Below are positions 8,951 to 17,141 of a stretch of 64,000 nucleotides of DNA, piece by piece; positions within the stretch are counted from its first letter, which is position 1, and each line of letters starts with the position of its first letter. Under the pieces are notes generated by a model, which was given only the letters and a program-made list of their open reading frames with translations, did not search any database and had not been told where the DNA came from. A program made the position numbers and the translations under genes. The DNA is taken from assembly GCA_046729855.1 (NCBI GenBank), contig JBKPHM010000010.1, forward strand, positions 24,677 to 88,676. The letters run 5' to 3'. The DNA is from DATHSY01 sp046729855 (lineage in GTDB: Bacteria; Actinomycetota; UBA4738; HRBIN12).

Positions 8951-9316
8951 ATGACCACGATCCGGACCACCTGCCCCCGCTGCGGCGAGGTCGACATGGG
9001 ACCAGAGGCGATCCTCCTGTCGGTCCTCCAGGGCGGCCGAGAGGGCACGTACCGGTTCACATGCCCGACGTGCATGGACTCCGTGGAGAAGCGTGCGGAC
9101 CGCAAGATCGTGGCGCTGCTGGTGTCGGCAGGTGTCGACGTGATGTCCGGCGAGACCGTCGAGGAGCGGATGGACCCGCTGTGGGACGAGGACGCGGAGC
9201 GCCCGCCGAGCAGGCGGGGGACCGGGCCGCTCCTCACGCCCGACGACGTCATCGACTTCCACTTCATGCTGGAAGACGACGACTACATCCGACGATTCTT
9301 CGCCTCGCAGACCTAG
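8951..9316 (+). CDS. Zinc-ribbon hypothetical protein
   Basis: 121-residue soluble protein that I cannot name. Seen: an N-terminal CPRCG and a second CPTC about 28 residues later, forming a probable four-Cys zinc ribbon at residues 8-43. An acidic middle follows, then a C-terminal segment with DFHFMLEDDDYIRRFF. It sits alone between pafC and the Tat genes; start codon ATG. A role in nucleic-acid or protein binding is possible but not shown. Confidence 0.75.
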   Translation: MTTIRTTCPRCGEVDMGPEAILLSVLQGGREGTYRFTCPTCMDSVEKRADRKIVALLVSAGVDVMSGETVEERMDPLWDEDAERPPSRRGTGPLLTPDDVIDFHFMLEDDDYIRRFFASQT

Positions 9317-9360
9317 AGCGCTTCCGGCCCCGCCGAACGGCTTCCGTTAGCATCCTTTCT

Positions 9361-9582
9361 GTGTCCGCGCCCTTCATCGTCTGGTTGAGCGTCGGCCTCG
9401 TCACGACCATCGCGATGATCGCGGTCGCGATCGGCCTGGTCCGGCACGTCCTCGTGCTCGGGCGCTCTCTGCGTCGCTTCCAGGAGGAGGTCACCGCCGT
9501 CTCGAGGGAGATCACGCGCGAGAGCGACCAGGCCAGCCGCAGAGCGACGGGGCTGTCCGAGCGCCCGTCCGGCCGAAGCTGA
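9361..9582 (+). CDS. Small single-span membrane protein
   Basis: 73-residue protein starting at GTG. Seen: one hydrophobic span at residues 4-28, then a charged helix (RSLRRFQEEVTAVSREITRES). A TAGCAT -10 box at 9348-9353, 7 bases upstream, suggests a leaderless mRNA and supports this start. The topology (short span plus amphipathic helix) resembles TatA/TatB, and it lies just upstream of tatA, but no Tat signature is present. A Tat-accessory role is speculation. Confidence 0.6.
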   Translation: MSAPFIVWLSVGLVTTIAMIAVAIGLVRHVLVLGRSLRRFQEEVTAVSREITRESDQASRRATGLSERPSGRS

Positions 9583-9627
9583 GACCGCGGCAGTACAATC
9601 GCCCCCGCGGCGGGCGCCGCTTCGATC

Positions 9628-10089
9628 ATGTTCAACATCGGTCCGCTCGAGCTCATGGTGATCCTGGTCGTCGCCCTGCTCGTGGTCGGCCCGAAGCGGC
9701 TGCCCGAGGTCGGGCGGTCGATCGGCAAGGGGATCCGCGAGTTCCGCAAGGCGCAGGACGAGGTCCAGCGGTCCCTCCGCCTGACCCTCGAGGAAGACGG
9801 CGACGCGGCGCCGAAGCGTCCGGCCCGGCCGAGGCGCACGGCCGGCGGCCACACCGTCGCGCCGGTCGCCTCCGGCAACGGTTCGGGCGCAAACGGTGAC
9901 GAGGCGGTAGGTGACGCGACAGGCGACGCGACCGGGACCGTAACGGCGACCGAGGCCAACGAAGAGGCGCCGTCCGGACAGGACATCGCGCGAACGATCG
10001 GCCGCGGTCTCGCCGAGCTGCGGAAGGCCCGCGAAGAGCTCCAGCAGAGCTTCCGTGTCGACATCGACGACCCCGACGCCCGCGACTGA
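9628..10089 (+). CDS. tatA: Sec-independent translocase subunit TatA
   Basis: 153-residue TatA, the pore-forming component that exports folded twin-arginine substrates. Seen: transmembrane helix at residues 4-20, the hinge VGPKRLPEVGR, and the amphipathic helix to about residue 52. Unusually, after a Pro/Ala/Gly/Thr-rich linker of about 65 residues there is a second amphipathic helix (residues 119-144, RTIGRGLAELRKAREELQQ) that closely repeats the first. A TACAAT -10 box at 9594-9599 gives a leader of about 20-25 bases. The end overlaps the tatC start by 35 bp. Confidence 0.93.
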   Translation: MFNIGPLELMVILVVALLVVGPKRLPEVGRSIGKGIREFRKAQDEVQRSLRLTLEEDGDAAPKRPARPRRTAGGHTVAPVASGNGSGANGDEAVGDATGDATGTVTATEANEEAPSGQDIARTIGRGLAELRKAREELQQSFRVDIDDPDARD

Positions 10090-10882
10090 GCGGCGGCTGC
10101 GGCTGATTCCGCAGCGGTGGCGGCGGAAGCCCCGCCGCGACCCCGAGGGCAGCATGACCCTCGTCGAGCACCTGGAGGAGCTGCGGACCCGGCTCTTCTA
10201 CGCGTTCGGCTCGATCGCGCTCGGCTCGATCGTCGGCTGGTTCCTCTACGAGCCGGTGCTGAGTCTCCTCCAGGAGCCGTTCTGCGACACGGTCAGGAGC
10301 CTGCCCGAAGCGAACCGGCCTCCCACCGGATGCCGCTTCCTGACGATCGGCGGGCCGCTCGATCCGGTGACCGTGAAGCTGAAGGTCGTCGTGTATCTGG
10401 GACTGCTGATCGCCCTGCCCCTTGTGCTGTACCAGCTCTGGGCGTTCATCGTGCCGGGACTGACCAAACGAGAGCGGCGGCTGGCCATCCCGTTCATCCT
10501 GAGCTCCGTGGTCCTGTTCGGCATCGGCGTGGCATTCGCCTACTTGACGCTCCCGAAGGCCCTCGACTTCCTGCTCGGGTTCGCGGGCGACCTCGTCGTG
10601 CCGGTCCTGACTGCGGACAAGTACCTGACGTTCCTGATGCTCGTGTCGCTCTCGTTCGGCTTGGCGTTCGAGTTCCCGATCGTGCTGATCTTCCTGTCGA
10701 TCGCGGGCGTGATCACGAGCAGGCAGCTGCGCGAGTGGCGGCGGGGGGCCATCATGGGCATCGCCGTGTTCGCGGCGGTGATCACGCCCTCCGCCGACCC
10801 CTACACGATGCTCGCGATGATGATCCCGATGGTGCTGCTCTACGAGGCCGCTATCATCGTGACCCGCATCCTGAAGCACTAG
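10055..10882 (+). CDS. tatC: Sec-independent translocase subunit TatC
   Basis: 275-residue polytopic membrane protein that recognises twin-arginine signal peptides. Seen: MTLVEHLEELRTRLF at residues 34-48, the family hallmark, and six hydrophobic spans with the conserved FxFPIVL-type segment (AFEFPIVLIF). The GTG start given here adds a basic 33-residue N-terminus overlapping tatA; an internal ATG at 10154 is an alternative but would remove only the cytosolic lead-in. tatA-tatC-helY order matches mycobacteria. Confidence 0.94.
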   Translation: MSTSTTPTPATERRLRLIPQRWRRKPRRDPEGSMTLVEHLEELRTRLFYAFGSIALGSIVGWFLYEPVLSLLQEPFCDTVRSLPEANRPPTGCRFLTIGGPLDPVTVKLKVVVYLGLLIALPLVLYQLWAFIVPGLTKRERRLAIPFILSSVVLFGIGVAFAYLTLPKALDFLLGFAGDLVVPVLTADKYLTFLMLVSLSFGLAFEFPIVLIFLSIAGVITSRQLREWRRGAIMGIAVFAAVITPSADPYTMLAMMIPMVLLYEAAIIVTRILKH

Positions 10883-10887
10883 CCCAG

Positions 10888-10913
10888 GCCAAGGAACGAG
10901 GCCAAGGAACGAG
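10888..10913 (+). repeat. 13-bp tandem repeat before a start codon
   Basis: The unit GCCAAGGAACGAG occurs twice exactly in tandem, ending 7 bases before the ATG at 10921. Each copy contains AAGGA, so two Shine-Dalgarno-like sites are presented, although only the second is close enough to be used. Unit number could vary between strains. Confidence 0.8.
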
Positions 10914-10920
10914 GCAGTCG

Positions 10921-11649
10921 ATGGCGATCAAAGGGAAGAGCCGACCGAAGGCGCGCCGCGGAGTGGCCACCGGGCCGCGCGCGGCGTACGTGCACGTCAA
11001 GCGGCCGCTGCCACAGCGGCGTGCCTTCCAGCTGGGCGTGCTCGCCACGATCGTCCTGCTCTCGCTGGCCGCGATCGCATACGGGATCGTGAAGGTCCGT
11101 AACGAGCAGCGCGCCGACGAGCTCGAACGAGGGATGCGCGCGGCGATCACCGAGTTCTCCAGCATCGTGGAGCCCGCGCTCGCTGGGGTTGGCCAGTCCG
11201 TGCCGCCCTCGGGCTTCGAACTCCAGGCCGGTCTCCAGCAGGAGATCGAAGCGTTCCGGAAGGGCGACGGCGAGCCCGCCGACGTCGAGCGCACGGCCGA
11301 GCGGTACGCCGACGACGCCGACGAGGCCGCCAAGATGATCGGCGATCTCGACGTCGCGACGCTTTCGCGCCATGAAGGGTTCGGGGCGGCGTTCGTCCGC
11401 GACCTGTTCAGCGCGAGGTCCAAGATGCACGCCGGTCTCCAGGTCCACGCGGAGGCGGCGAGGCTGCTCGTTGAGGCGGCACGCGTAGAGGGCGACGTCC
11501 GGGAGCGGCTGCTCGACCGGGCTGAGGCGCTTCACGAGATCGGGACGGCGACCTTCCTCGACGGATACCACGATTACGTGAACGCGCAGGCCGAGGCGGG
11601 AACGCTGCAGACCGGGCTCCCGTTCCAGGCGCCCGGCGGCGGGGCGTGA
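10921..11649 (+). CDS. Single-pass membrane protein, unknown function
   Basis: 242-residue protein of no family I recognise. Seen: a basic N-terminus (residues 1-38), one transmembrane span at about 40-60, then an extracytoplasmic, mostly helical domain rich in Ala, Glu and Arg. The C-terminal part resembles a helical hairpin (HEGFGAAFVRDLFSARSKM and later helices). The start ATG at 10921 follows AAGGAACGAGG. The stop overlaps the next GTG start (GTGA), coupling it to the hydrolase. Its location after tatC hints at an envelope role, but nothing specific can be said. Confidence 0.7.
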   Translation: MAIKGKSRPKARRGVATGPRAAYVHVKRPLPQRRAFQLGVLATIVLLSLAAIAYGIVKVRNEQRADELERGMRAAITEFSSIVEPALAGVGQSVPPSGFELQAGLQQEIEAFRKGDGEPADVERTAERYADDADEAAKMIGDLDVATLSRHEGFGAAFVRDLFSARSKMHAGLQVHAEAARLLVEAARVEGDVRERLLDRAEALHEIGTATFLDGYHDYVNAQAEAGTLQTGLPFQAPGGGA

Positions 11650-12380
11650 CTGACGGCCTGCTCCTGCTGCACGCGTTCCCGGTCGATGCGCGGATGTGGG
11701 AGCCACAGCTGGACGCGCTCGACGACCGCCTGCCCTTCGCGGCACCGAACCACCCGGGCTTCGGCCGCGCGGGGGCCGTGCCGGACATCATGACGATGAA
11801 GCTCGCCGCCGAGTCCGCCCTCCGGGCCCTCGACGATGCGGGGATCGACCGGGCCGTCGTGTGCGGGCTGTCGATGGGAGGGTACGTCGCGTTCGAGCTG
11901 TGGCGACGTTCGCGCGAACGGATCGGCGGGCTCGTCTTGGCGAACACGCGGTCGGGCGCCGACACGCCCGAGGGCGCCATCAACCGCCGCGCCCTCGCCG
12001 AGCGCCTGCGGGCCGAGGGCAAGGGCTTCTTCGCGGACGGGCCTCCCGGGCTGCTGTCCGAGCACGCGTCCGACGAGGTGCGCCGTCGCGTTCGCGAGCT
12101 GATCGCGGACCAGCCCGCCGAGGCGATCGCGGCGGCGGCCCTCGGGATGGCGGAGCGACCGGACTCGACGCCCGACCTGGCCGGGATCGACGTGCCGACC
12201 CTCGTAGTCACGTCGACCGGTGACACGCTGATCCCGAGCGAGCAGTCCGCCCCGATGGCCGATCGGATCCTGGGCGCGCGGCTCGCGATCATCGAGGGGG
12301 CGGGGCACCTGTCGAACCTCGAACGACCGGACGAGTTCACGCGGCTCCTCGGCGAGCACCTGACGCGCTGCGGGCTGTAG
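11646..12380 (+). CDS. Alpha/beta-hydrolase fold protein
   Basis: 244-residue hydrolase of the alpha/beta superfamily. Seen: the oxyanion-region HAFPVDARMW near the N-terminus, the nucleophile elbow GLSMGG at about residues 75-80, an acid in STGDTLIP and the catalytic His in GAGHLSNLERP. The triad is complete. Substrate cannot be read from sequence; related proteins are esterases, lactonases or 3-oxoadipate enol-lactonase-like enzymes. The GTG start overlaps the preceding stop by 4 bp. Confidence 0.85.
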   Translation: MTDGLLLLHAFPVDARMWEPQLDALDDRLPFAAPNHPGFGRAGAVPDIMTMKLAAESALRALDDAGIDRAVVCGLSMGGYVAFELWRRSRERIGGLVLANTRSGADTPEGAINRRALAERLRAEGKGFFADGPPGLLSEHASDEVRRRVRELIADQPAEAIAAAALGMAERPDSTPDLAGIDVPTLVVTSTGDTLIPSEQSAPMADRILGARLAIIEGAGHLSNLERPDEFTRLLGEHLTRCGL

Positions 12381-12421
12381 AGACGCGTCGCCCGGCCCCC
12401 GGACCTGCCGCGGAGCGTCCG

Positions 12422-12427
12422 TAGACT
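12422..12427 (+). promoter_or_regulatory. helY leaderless promoter -10 box
   Basis: TAGACT ends 6 bases before the GTG start of helY, placing transcription initiation at the start codon. No ribosome-binding site is visible between them. Confidence 0.45.
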
Positions 12428-12433
12428 GACCTC

Positions 12434-15097
12434 GTGACCGATCCGACGCGGTTCGCGTCCCGTTACCCGTTCCCGCTCGACGCCTTCCAGCTCGATGCGA
12501 TCGATGCGGTGTCCAGAGGTGAGAGCGTGCTCGTCGCCGCGCCCACCGGCGCCGGCAAGACGGTCGTGGCCGAGTACGCGGTCGAGCGGGCACTGCGCCT
12601 CGGCGGCAAGACCTTCTACACGACCCCGCTGAAGGCGCTGTCGAACCAGAAGTTCGGCGACTTCGTCGCGCAGCACGGGGCCGCCAGGGTCGGCCTGCTC
12701 ACGGGCGACAACACGATCAACGGCGAGGCGCCGATCGTGATCATGACGACCGAGGTCCTACGCAACATGCTCTACGAGCGGTCGTCGACGCTCGACGGCC
12801 TGGTGTCGGTCGTCCTGGACGAGGTCCACTACCTGCAGGACCCGTACCGGGGCGCCGTGTGGGAGGAGGTGCTGATCCACCTCCCGCTGTCGGTGTCGGT
12901 CGTGTGCCTGTCCGCAACGATCTCGAACGCCGAGGAGTTCGGCGAGTGGATCGGCACGCTCCGCGGGACGACGCGCGTGGTCATCGAGGAGAAGCGGCCG
13001 GTGCCCCTCGAGCATCACTACCTGATCGGGCACGAGCTGCACCCGATGCACGCCGAGCAGGACGGTCACCTGCTGCCCAACCCATACATCGTGTCTCTGG
13101 ACCGCCAGGAGGTCCGGTACAAGACGTACACCCGGCGCGGCTCCGGCACGCCGCAACACCACAGGATCCCGCGTCCGAGGGAGGGTCATCGCCGCGTTTA
13201 CGTCCCCCGTCGCGAGGACGTCGTCGAGGTCCTCGCCGAGGAGGGGATGCTCCCGGCGATCTACTTCGTGTTCAGTCGTGCCGGCTGTGATCGGAGCGTC
13301 GAGTGGCTCATGGCCTCCGGTATCCGCCTGACCGAACCCGACGAGGCGGAGCGGATCCGGGAGTTCGCCGAGATGCGGGCCTCGTGGATGGATGAAGAGG
13401 ATCTTGCGACCCTCGGGTTCTACGACTTCGTCGAGGCGCTCTCGGCGGGCGTCGCGGCCCACCACGCCGGGATGCTGCCCGTCTTCAAGGAGACCGTGGA
13501 GGAGCTGTTCGAGCAGGGCCTGGTTCGGGTCGTGATCGCGACCGAGACGCTCTCGCTCGGGATCAATATGCCAGCGCGGTCCGTCGTGATCGAAGACCTG
13601 TGGAAGTTCCAGGGCGAGCGACACGAGCTGCTGACGCCGGGGGAGTATACGCAGCTCACCGGTCGGGCCGGCCGGCGCGGGATCGACGAGCTCGGCCACG
13701 CGGTCGTCGTGTACCAGCGTCAGGTCCCGTTCGAGCGGGTCGCCTCGCTTGCGTCGACGCGGACGTACGAGCTGAACTCGTCGTTCCGGCCCTCGTACAA
13801 CATGACGGTGAACCTGGTGCGCAACTACACGCGCGAACAGGCCCACCGCCTCCTGAACTCCTCGTTCGCGCAGTTCCTGGCCGACCGTGGCGTCGTCGCG
13901 CTCGAACGGCAGCTCGAACGCGACACGGCGACTCTCGAGGGCTACCGCGAACGGATGACGTGCCACCTCGGCGACTTCGGCGAGTACTGGGCGCTGCGCG
14001 AGCGGGCCGACCGGATCCGCGAGGCGGCCCGGAAGGGTCGCGACCGCCTGCGCGCCGACGAGGTCAGGGACGCCCTCGCGTCGCTGCGTCCCGGTGAGGT
14101 CATCTTCGTCCCCAGGGCCAAGCGCCGCGGCCTGGCCGTGGTGCTGTCGAACCGCGAGGGGCGTCCGACCGTCCTGGCACAGGACCGGAAGTCCTTCCGG
14201 CTGTCGGCCCGCGACTTCGACGATGCGCCCGTCGCGCTGACGCGGATCCCGCTGCCGCGGTCGGGCAGCGTCCGGAGCGCGAGGTACCGTCGGGACCTCG
14301 CCGCCCGCCTCGTGGCTCTCGACGTACGACCGGGCAGACGCGCGTCGGCGCGTCGCCACATCGACGCCGCGGTGGAGCGGGAGGCGGCCCGGTTCGAACG
14401 CGAGGCCGAGCAGCACCCCTGTCATGCGTGCCCGGACCGCCTGAGCCACGAGCGGTGGGCCATCCGGGCGTCGCAGGTCGAGAGCCAGATCGAGGGTATC
14501 GAGCGCCGGATCCGCACGCGGACCGAGACCCTGGCGCGGCAGTTCGACCGCGTGCTCGGCGTGCTCGAGGAGCTCGGCTACGTCCGCGGGTTCGAGATCC
14601 TGCCCAAGGGACGCCTGCTCGCGCGGATCTACGGCGAGAGCGACATCCTCGTGTCCGAGGCGCTCGGCGACGGCCTGCTGGAGGGGCTCTCCCCGGGCGA
14701 GGCCGCGGCCGTGGTCTCGACGGTCGTCTACGAATCGCGCGAACGCGTCCCGCAGGGCCCGACCGAGATGCCGACCGCCGCCTCGGACGAACGCTACCGG
14801 CGGCTGGTCCGAACCTGGCAGCGGGTGCGTCGTGCCGAGGACGCGCACCACGTCGAACTTTGCCGCGAGCTCGATCCGGGGTTCGCGACCGCCGTGTTCC
14901 ACTGGGCGGAAGGCAAGCCACTCGAGGCGGTCCTGGCCGAGGTCGGGATGGCGGCGGGCGACTTCGTCCGCAACTGCAAGCAGCTGCTCGACCTGCTGCG
15001 GCAGATCTCGGACGTGGCGGGCGACGACACGGCCGCCCTCGTCCGGCAGGCGAGCGAGGGCGTCAACCGAGGTGTCGTCTCGTACACGGGGGTCTGA
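12434..15097 (+). CDS. helY: Ski2/Mtr4-type RNA helicase HelY
   Basis: 887-residue superfamily 2 helicase. Seen: Walker A APTGAGKT at residues 36-43, motif Ia TTPLKALSNQK, motif II DEVH, motif III SATI, motif V SLGINMPAR and motif VI QLTGRAGRRG, followed by a long C-terminal arm and DSHCT-like region with the Cys pair CHACP. This matches mycobacterial HelY, placed next to tatAC there as here. It is presumed to remodel structured RNA during turnover or ribosome maturation. GTG start with a leaderless-type promoter. Confidence 0.92.
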   Translation: MTDPTRFASRYPFPLDAFQLDAIDAVSRGESVLVAAPTGAGKTVVAEYAVERALRLGGKTFYTTPLKALSNQKFGDFVAQHGAARVGLLTGDNTINGEAPIVIMTTEVLRNMLYERSSTLDGLVSVVLDEVHYLQDPYRGAVWEEVLIHLPLSVSVVCLSATISNAEEFGEWIGTLRGTTRVVIEEKRPVPLEHHYLIGHELHPMHAEQDGHLLPNPYIVSLDRQEVRYKTYTRRGSGTPQHHRIPRPREGHRRVYVPRREDVVEVLAEEGMLPAIYFVFSRAGCDRSVEWLMASGIRLTEPDEAERIREFAEMRASWMDEEDLATLGFYDFVEALSAGVAAHHAGMLPVFKETVEELFEQGLVRVVIATETLSLGINMPARSVVIEDLWKFQGERHELLTPGEYTQLTGRAGRRGIDELGHAVVVYQRQVPFERVASLASTRTYELNSSFRPSYNMTVNLVRNYTREQAHRLLNSSFAQFLADRGVVALERQLERDTATLEGYRERMTCHLGDFGEYWALRERADRIREAARKGRDRLRADEVRDALASLRPGEVIFVPRAKRRGLAVVLSNREGRPTVLAQDRKSFRLSARDFDDAPVALTRIPLPRSGSVRSARYRRDLAARLVALDVRPGRRASARRHIDAAVEREAARFEREAEQHPCHACPDRLSHERWAIRASQVESQIEGIERRIRTRTETLARQFDRVLGVLEELGYVRGFEILPKGRLLARIYGESDILVSEALGDGLLEGLSPGEAAAVVSTVVYESRERVPQGPTEMPTAASDERYRRLVRTWQRVRRAEDAHHVELCRELDPGFATAVFHWAEGKPLEAVLAEVGMAAGDFVRNCKQLLDLLRQISDVAGDDTAALVRQASEGVNRGVVSYTGV

Positions 15098-15123
15098 GAC
15101 GCACCGGTAGGATGGCGACCGCC

Positions 15124-16050
15124 ATGCCCAGCGCGTTCGGGCCGCTCACCGTGATCGTGAACCCGCACGCGGGGCGGCGACGGGTGGGGGAGGAGATCCC
15201 CGAGCTCGAGCGGACGCTCCAGGCGCGGGCCCTTCCGTACACGCTCCTGCGGACGGAGGGTCCCGGCGATGCCACTCGGTTCGCGACCGAGGCGCTCGAG
15301 GACGGAGGGCGGTACCTCGTCGCGGTGGGGGGCGACGGGACCGTCCACGAGGTCGTGAACGGCATGATGCGGGACGGCCGACCGATCGTGGAGGATGCCG
15401 TCCTCGGCGTGATCGCGGCGGGGTCGGGATGCGACATCGTGCGGACGTTCGGCCTTCCCGGAGACGTCACGCGTTCGTGCCAGCATCTGCTCGGTGAGAA
15501 CGTGTACCCGCTCGACGTGGGCAAGGTCACCTACACCGACGCCAACGGCGGGCAGGCCGTCAGGTTCTTCCCGAACGTCGCCGAGGCAGGTCTGGGCGGC
15601 GCCGTCGCGGCGCGTGCGGGTCGGCTGCCCGCCTGGATGGGCCAGGCGAAGTACTTCGCGGCGTTCTGGCTCACGCTGCCGAGGTTCGGCCTATCGGACG
15701 TGCGCGTGCAGGCCGATCGCAAGACATACGAGGGTCCGGGGATGATGGTGATCGTCGGCAACTGCCAGTACTACGGCGGTGGGATGCGGATCTCGCCCCG
15801 GTCGTACCCCGGGGACGGCGTGCTCGACGTGCTGATCTTCCAGGGCCCGAGGTCGGACGCGTTCACGCTGCTGCCGCGCGTCTACCGCGGAGAGCACATC
15901 CCGCACCCGCACATCAAGGAGCTGCGCGCCCGCCAGCGGCTGACGGTCGACGCGGACCGGCCGCTGCCGATCGAGGCCGACGGCGAGGTGCTCGGCTTCA
16001 CCCCGGCGACGTTCGAGGTCGTGCCGCAGGCGATCAGGATGAAGCTGTGA
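15124..16050 (+). CDS. Diacylglycerol/sphingosine kinase family lipid kinase
   Basis: 308-residue lipid kinase of the DagK/YegS family. Seen: IVNPHAGRRR at the N-terminus, the ATP-binding signature VAVGGDGTVHEVVNGMM and AAGSGCDIVRTFG, and the C-terminal beta-sandwich with PIEADGE. It probably phosphorylates a membrane diacylglycerol or related lipid. Two ATGs are possible (15112 and 15124); I chose 15124 because a TAGGAT -10 box (15108-15113) overlaps the first and would give a leaderless mRNA at the second. The stop overlaps the next start. Confidence 0.9.
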   Translation: MPSAFGPLTVIVNPHAGRRRVGEEIPELERTLQARALPYTLLRTEGPGDATRFATEALEDGGRYLVAVGGDGTVHEVVNGMMRDGRPIVEDAVLGVIAAGSGCDIVRTFGLPGDVTRSCQHLLGENVYPLDVGKVTYTDANGGQAVRFFPNVAEAGLGGAVAARAGRLPAWMGQAKYFAAFWLTLPRFGLSDVRVQADRKTYEGPGMMVIVGNCQYYGGGMRISPRSYPGDGVLDVLIFQGPRSDAFTLLPRVYRGEHIPHPHIKELRARQRLTVDADRPLPIEADGEVLGFTPATFEVVPQAIRMKL

Positions 16051-17138
16051 CGGGCCGGTACGAGGCGCGTCGCGCCAAGGCCGCGGACGCAGTGGCCGCG
16101 ACCGGACTCCACGGGTTCCTCGTGACGCCGGGGCCAGACCTGCGGTACCTGACCGGGTACGACGCCCTGCCGCTCGAGCGCCTCACGGTACTGCGCCTGT
16201 CGCCCGGAGCCGATCCCGTGATGCTCGTGCCGCGCCTCGAGCGGCCGGCGGCGGCGGCCGCCGAGGGCGTCGATGGCGTGGCGCTCGAGGAGTGGCCGGA
16301 CGGGACGGATCCCTACGCGGCGGTGGCGAGGCTCGTGGGCGCCGGACGTTACGCCCTGAGCGACCGGACCTGGGCGCTGCACGTCCTGGGGCTACAGGGC
16401 GCAACGCCGGCGACGTTCGTCCCGGCGGGGCGGGCGCTGCCCTCGCTGCGGGCCGTCAAGGACGAGGAGGAGCTGGCGGCCCTGGCGCGCGCGGGCGAGG
16501 GCGCCGACGTCGCGTTCGGAGCGGTTGCGACGATGCCGTTCGCCGGGGCGACCGAGCGAGACGTGGCGGCCAAGCTCGAAGACGCGCTTCGGGCGAACGG
16601 CCACGAGCGGGTCGACTTCACGATCGTCGGCTCGGGGCCGAACGGCGCGTCACCCCACCACGGGGCAAGCGACCGCCGGATCACGCCCGGGGACGCCGTG
16701 GTGCTGGACTTCGGTGGGTTCGCCGACGGCTATGGCTCTGACATCACGAGGACCGTCGCCGTCGAGAGCACGCCGGACGGCTTCGACGAGGTATACGGGG
16801 TCGTACGGGCCGCCCAGCAAGCGGCGTTCGAGGCGGTCGCGCCGGGCGTGCCGTGCGAGGCGGTCGACCGGGCCGCTCGGGAGGTCATCGAGCGCGCCGG
16901 CTTTGGCGACCGGTTCGTCCACCGCACCGGCCACGGGATCGGGCTCGAGACGCACGAGGAGCCGTACATCGTGTCGGGCAACCGGACCGCGCTCGAGCCG
17001 GGCATGACGTTCTCGATCGAGCCGGGGATCTACCTCGAGGGCCGGTTCGGCGTCCGGATCGAGGACATCGTGGCCGTCACGGAAGACGGAGCGCGCCGAC
17101 TGAACGATGCGACCAGGGACGTCGTGACCGTTCGGTGA
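16047..17138 (+). CDS. pepQ: Xaa-Pro dipeptidase/aminopeptidase (M24)
   Basis: 363-residue pita-bread-fold metallopeptidase cleaving X-Pro bonds. Seen: the five metal ligands in order: Asp in VVLDFGG, Asp in GSDITR, His in GHGIGLETHE, Glu in SIEPGIY and Glu in RIEDIV. The N-terminal creatinase-like domain (residues 1-120) contains TPGPDLRYLTGYD. M. tuberculosis carries pepE (Rv2089c) near helY, so position agrees. GTG start with a GTGA overlap to the lipid kinase. It converges with cysS, with only 3 bp between stops. Confidence 0.92.
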   Translation: MTGRYEARRAKAADAVAATGLHGFLVTPGPDLRYLTGYDALPLERLTVLRLSPGADPVMLVPRLERPAAAAAEGVDGVALEEWPDGTDPYAAVARLVGAGRYALSDRTWALHVLGLQGATPATFVPAGRALPSLRAVKDEEELAALARAGEGADVAFGAVATMPFAGATERDVAAKLEDALRANGHERVDFTIVGSGPNGASPHHGASDRRITPGDAVVLDFGGFADGYGSDITRTVAVESTPDGFDEVYGVVRAAQQAAFEAVAPGVPCEAVDRAAREVIERAGFGDRFVHRTGHGIGLETHEEPYIVSGNRTALEPGMTFSIEPGIYLEGRFGVRIEDIVAVTEDGARRLNDATRDVVTVR

Positions 17139-17141
17139 ACG

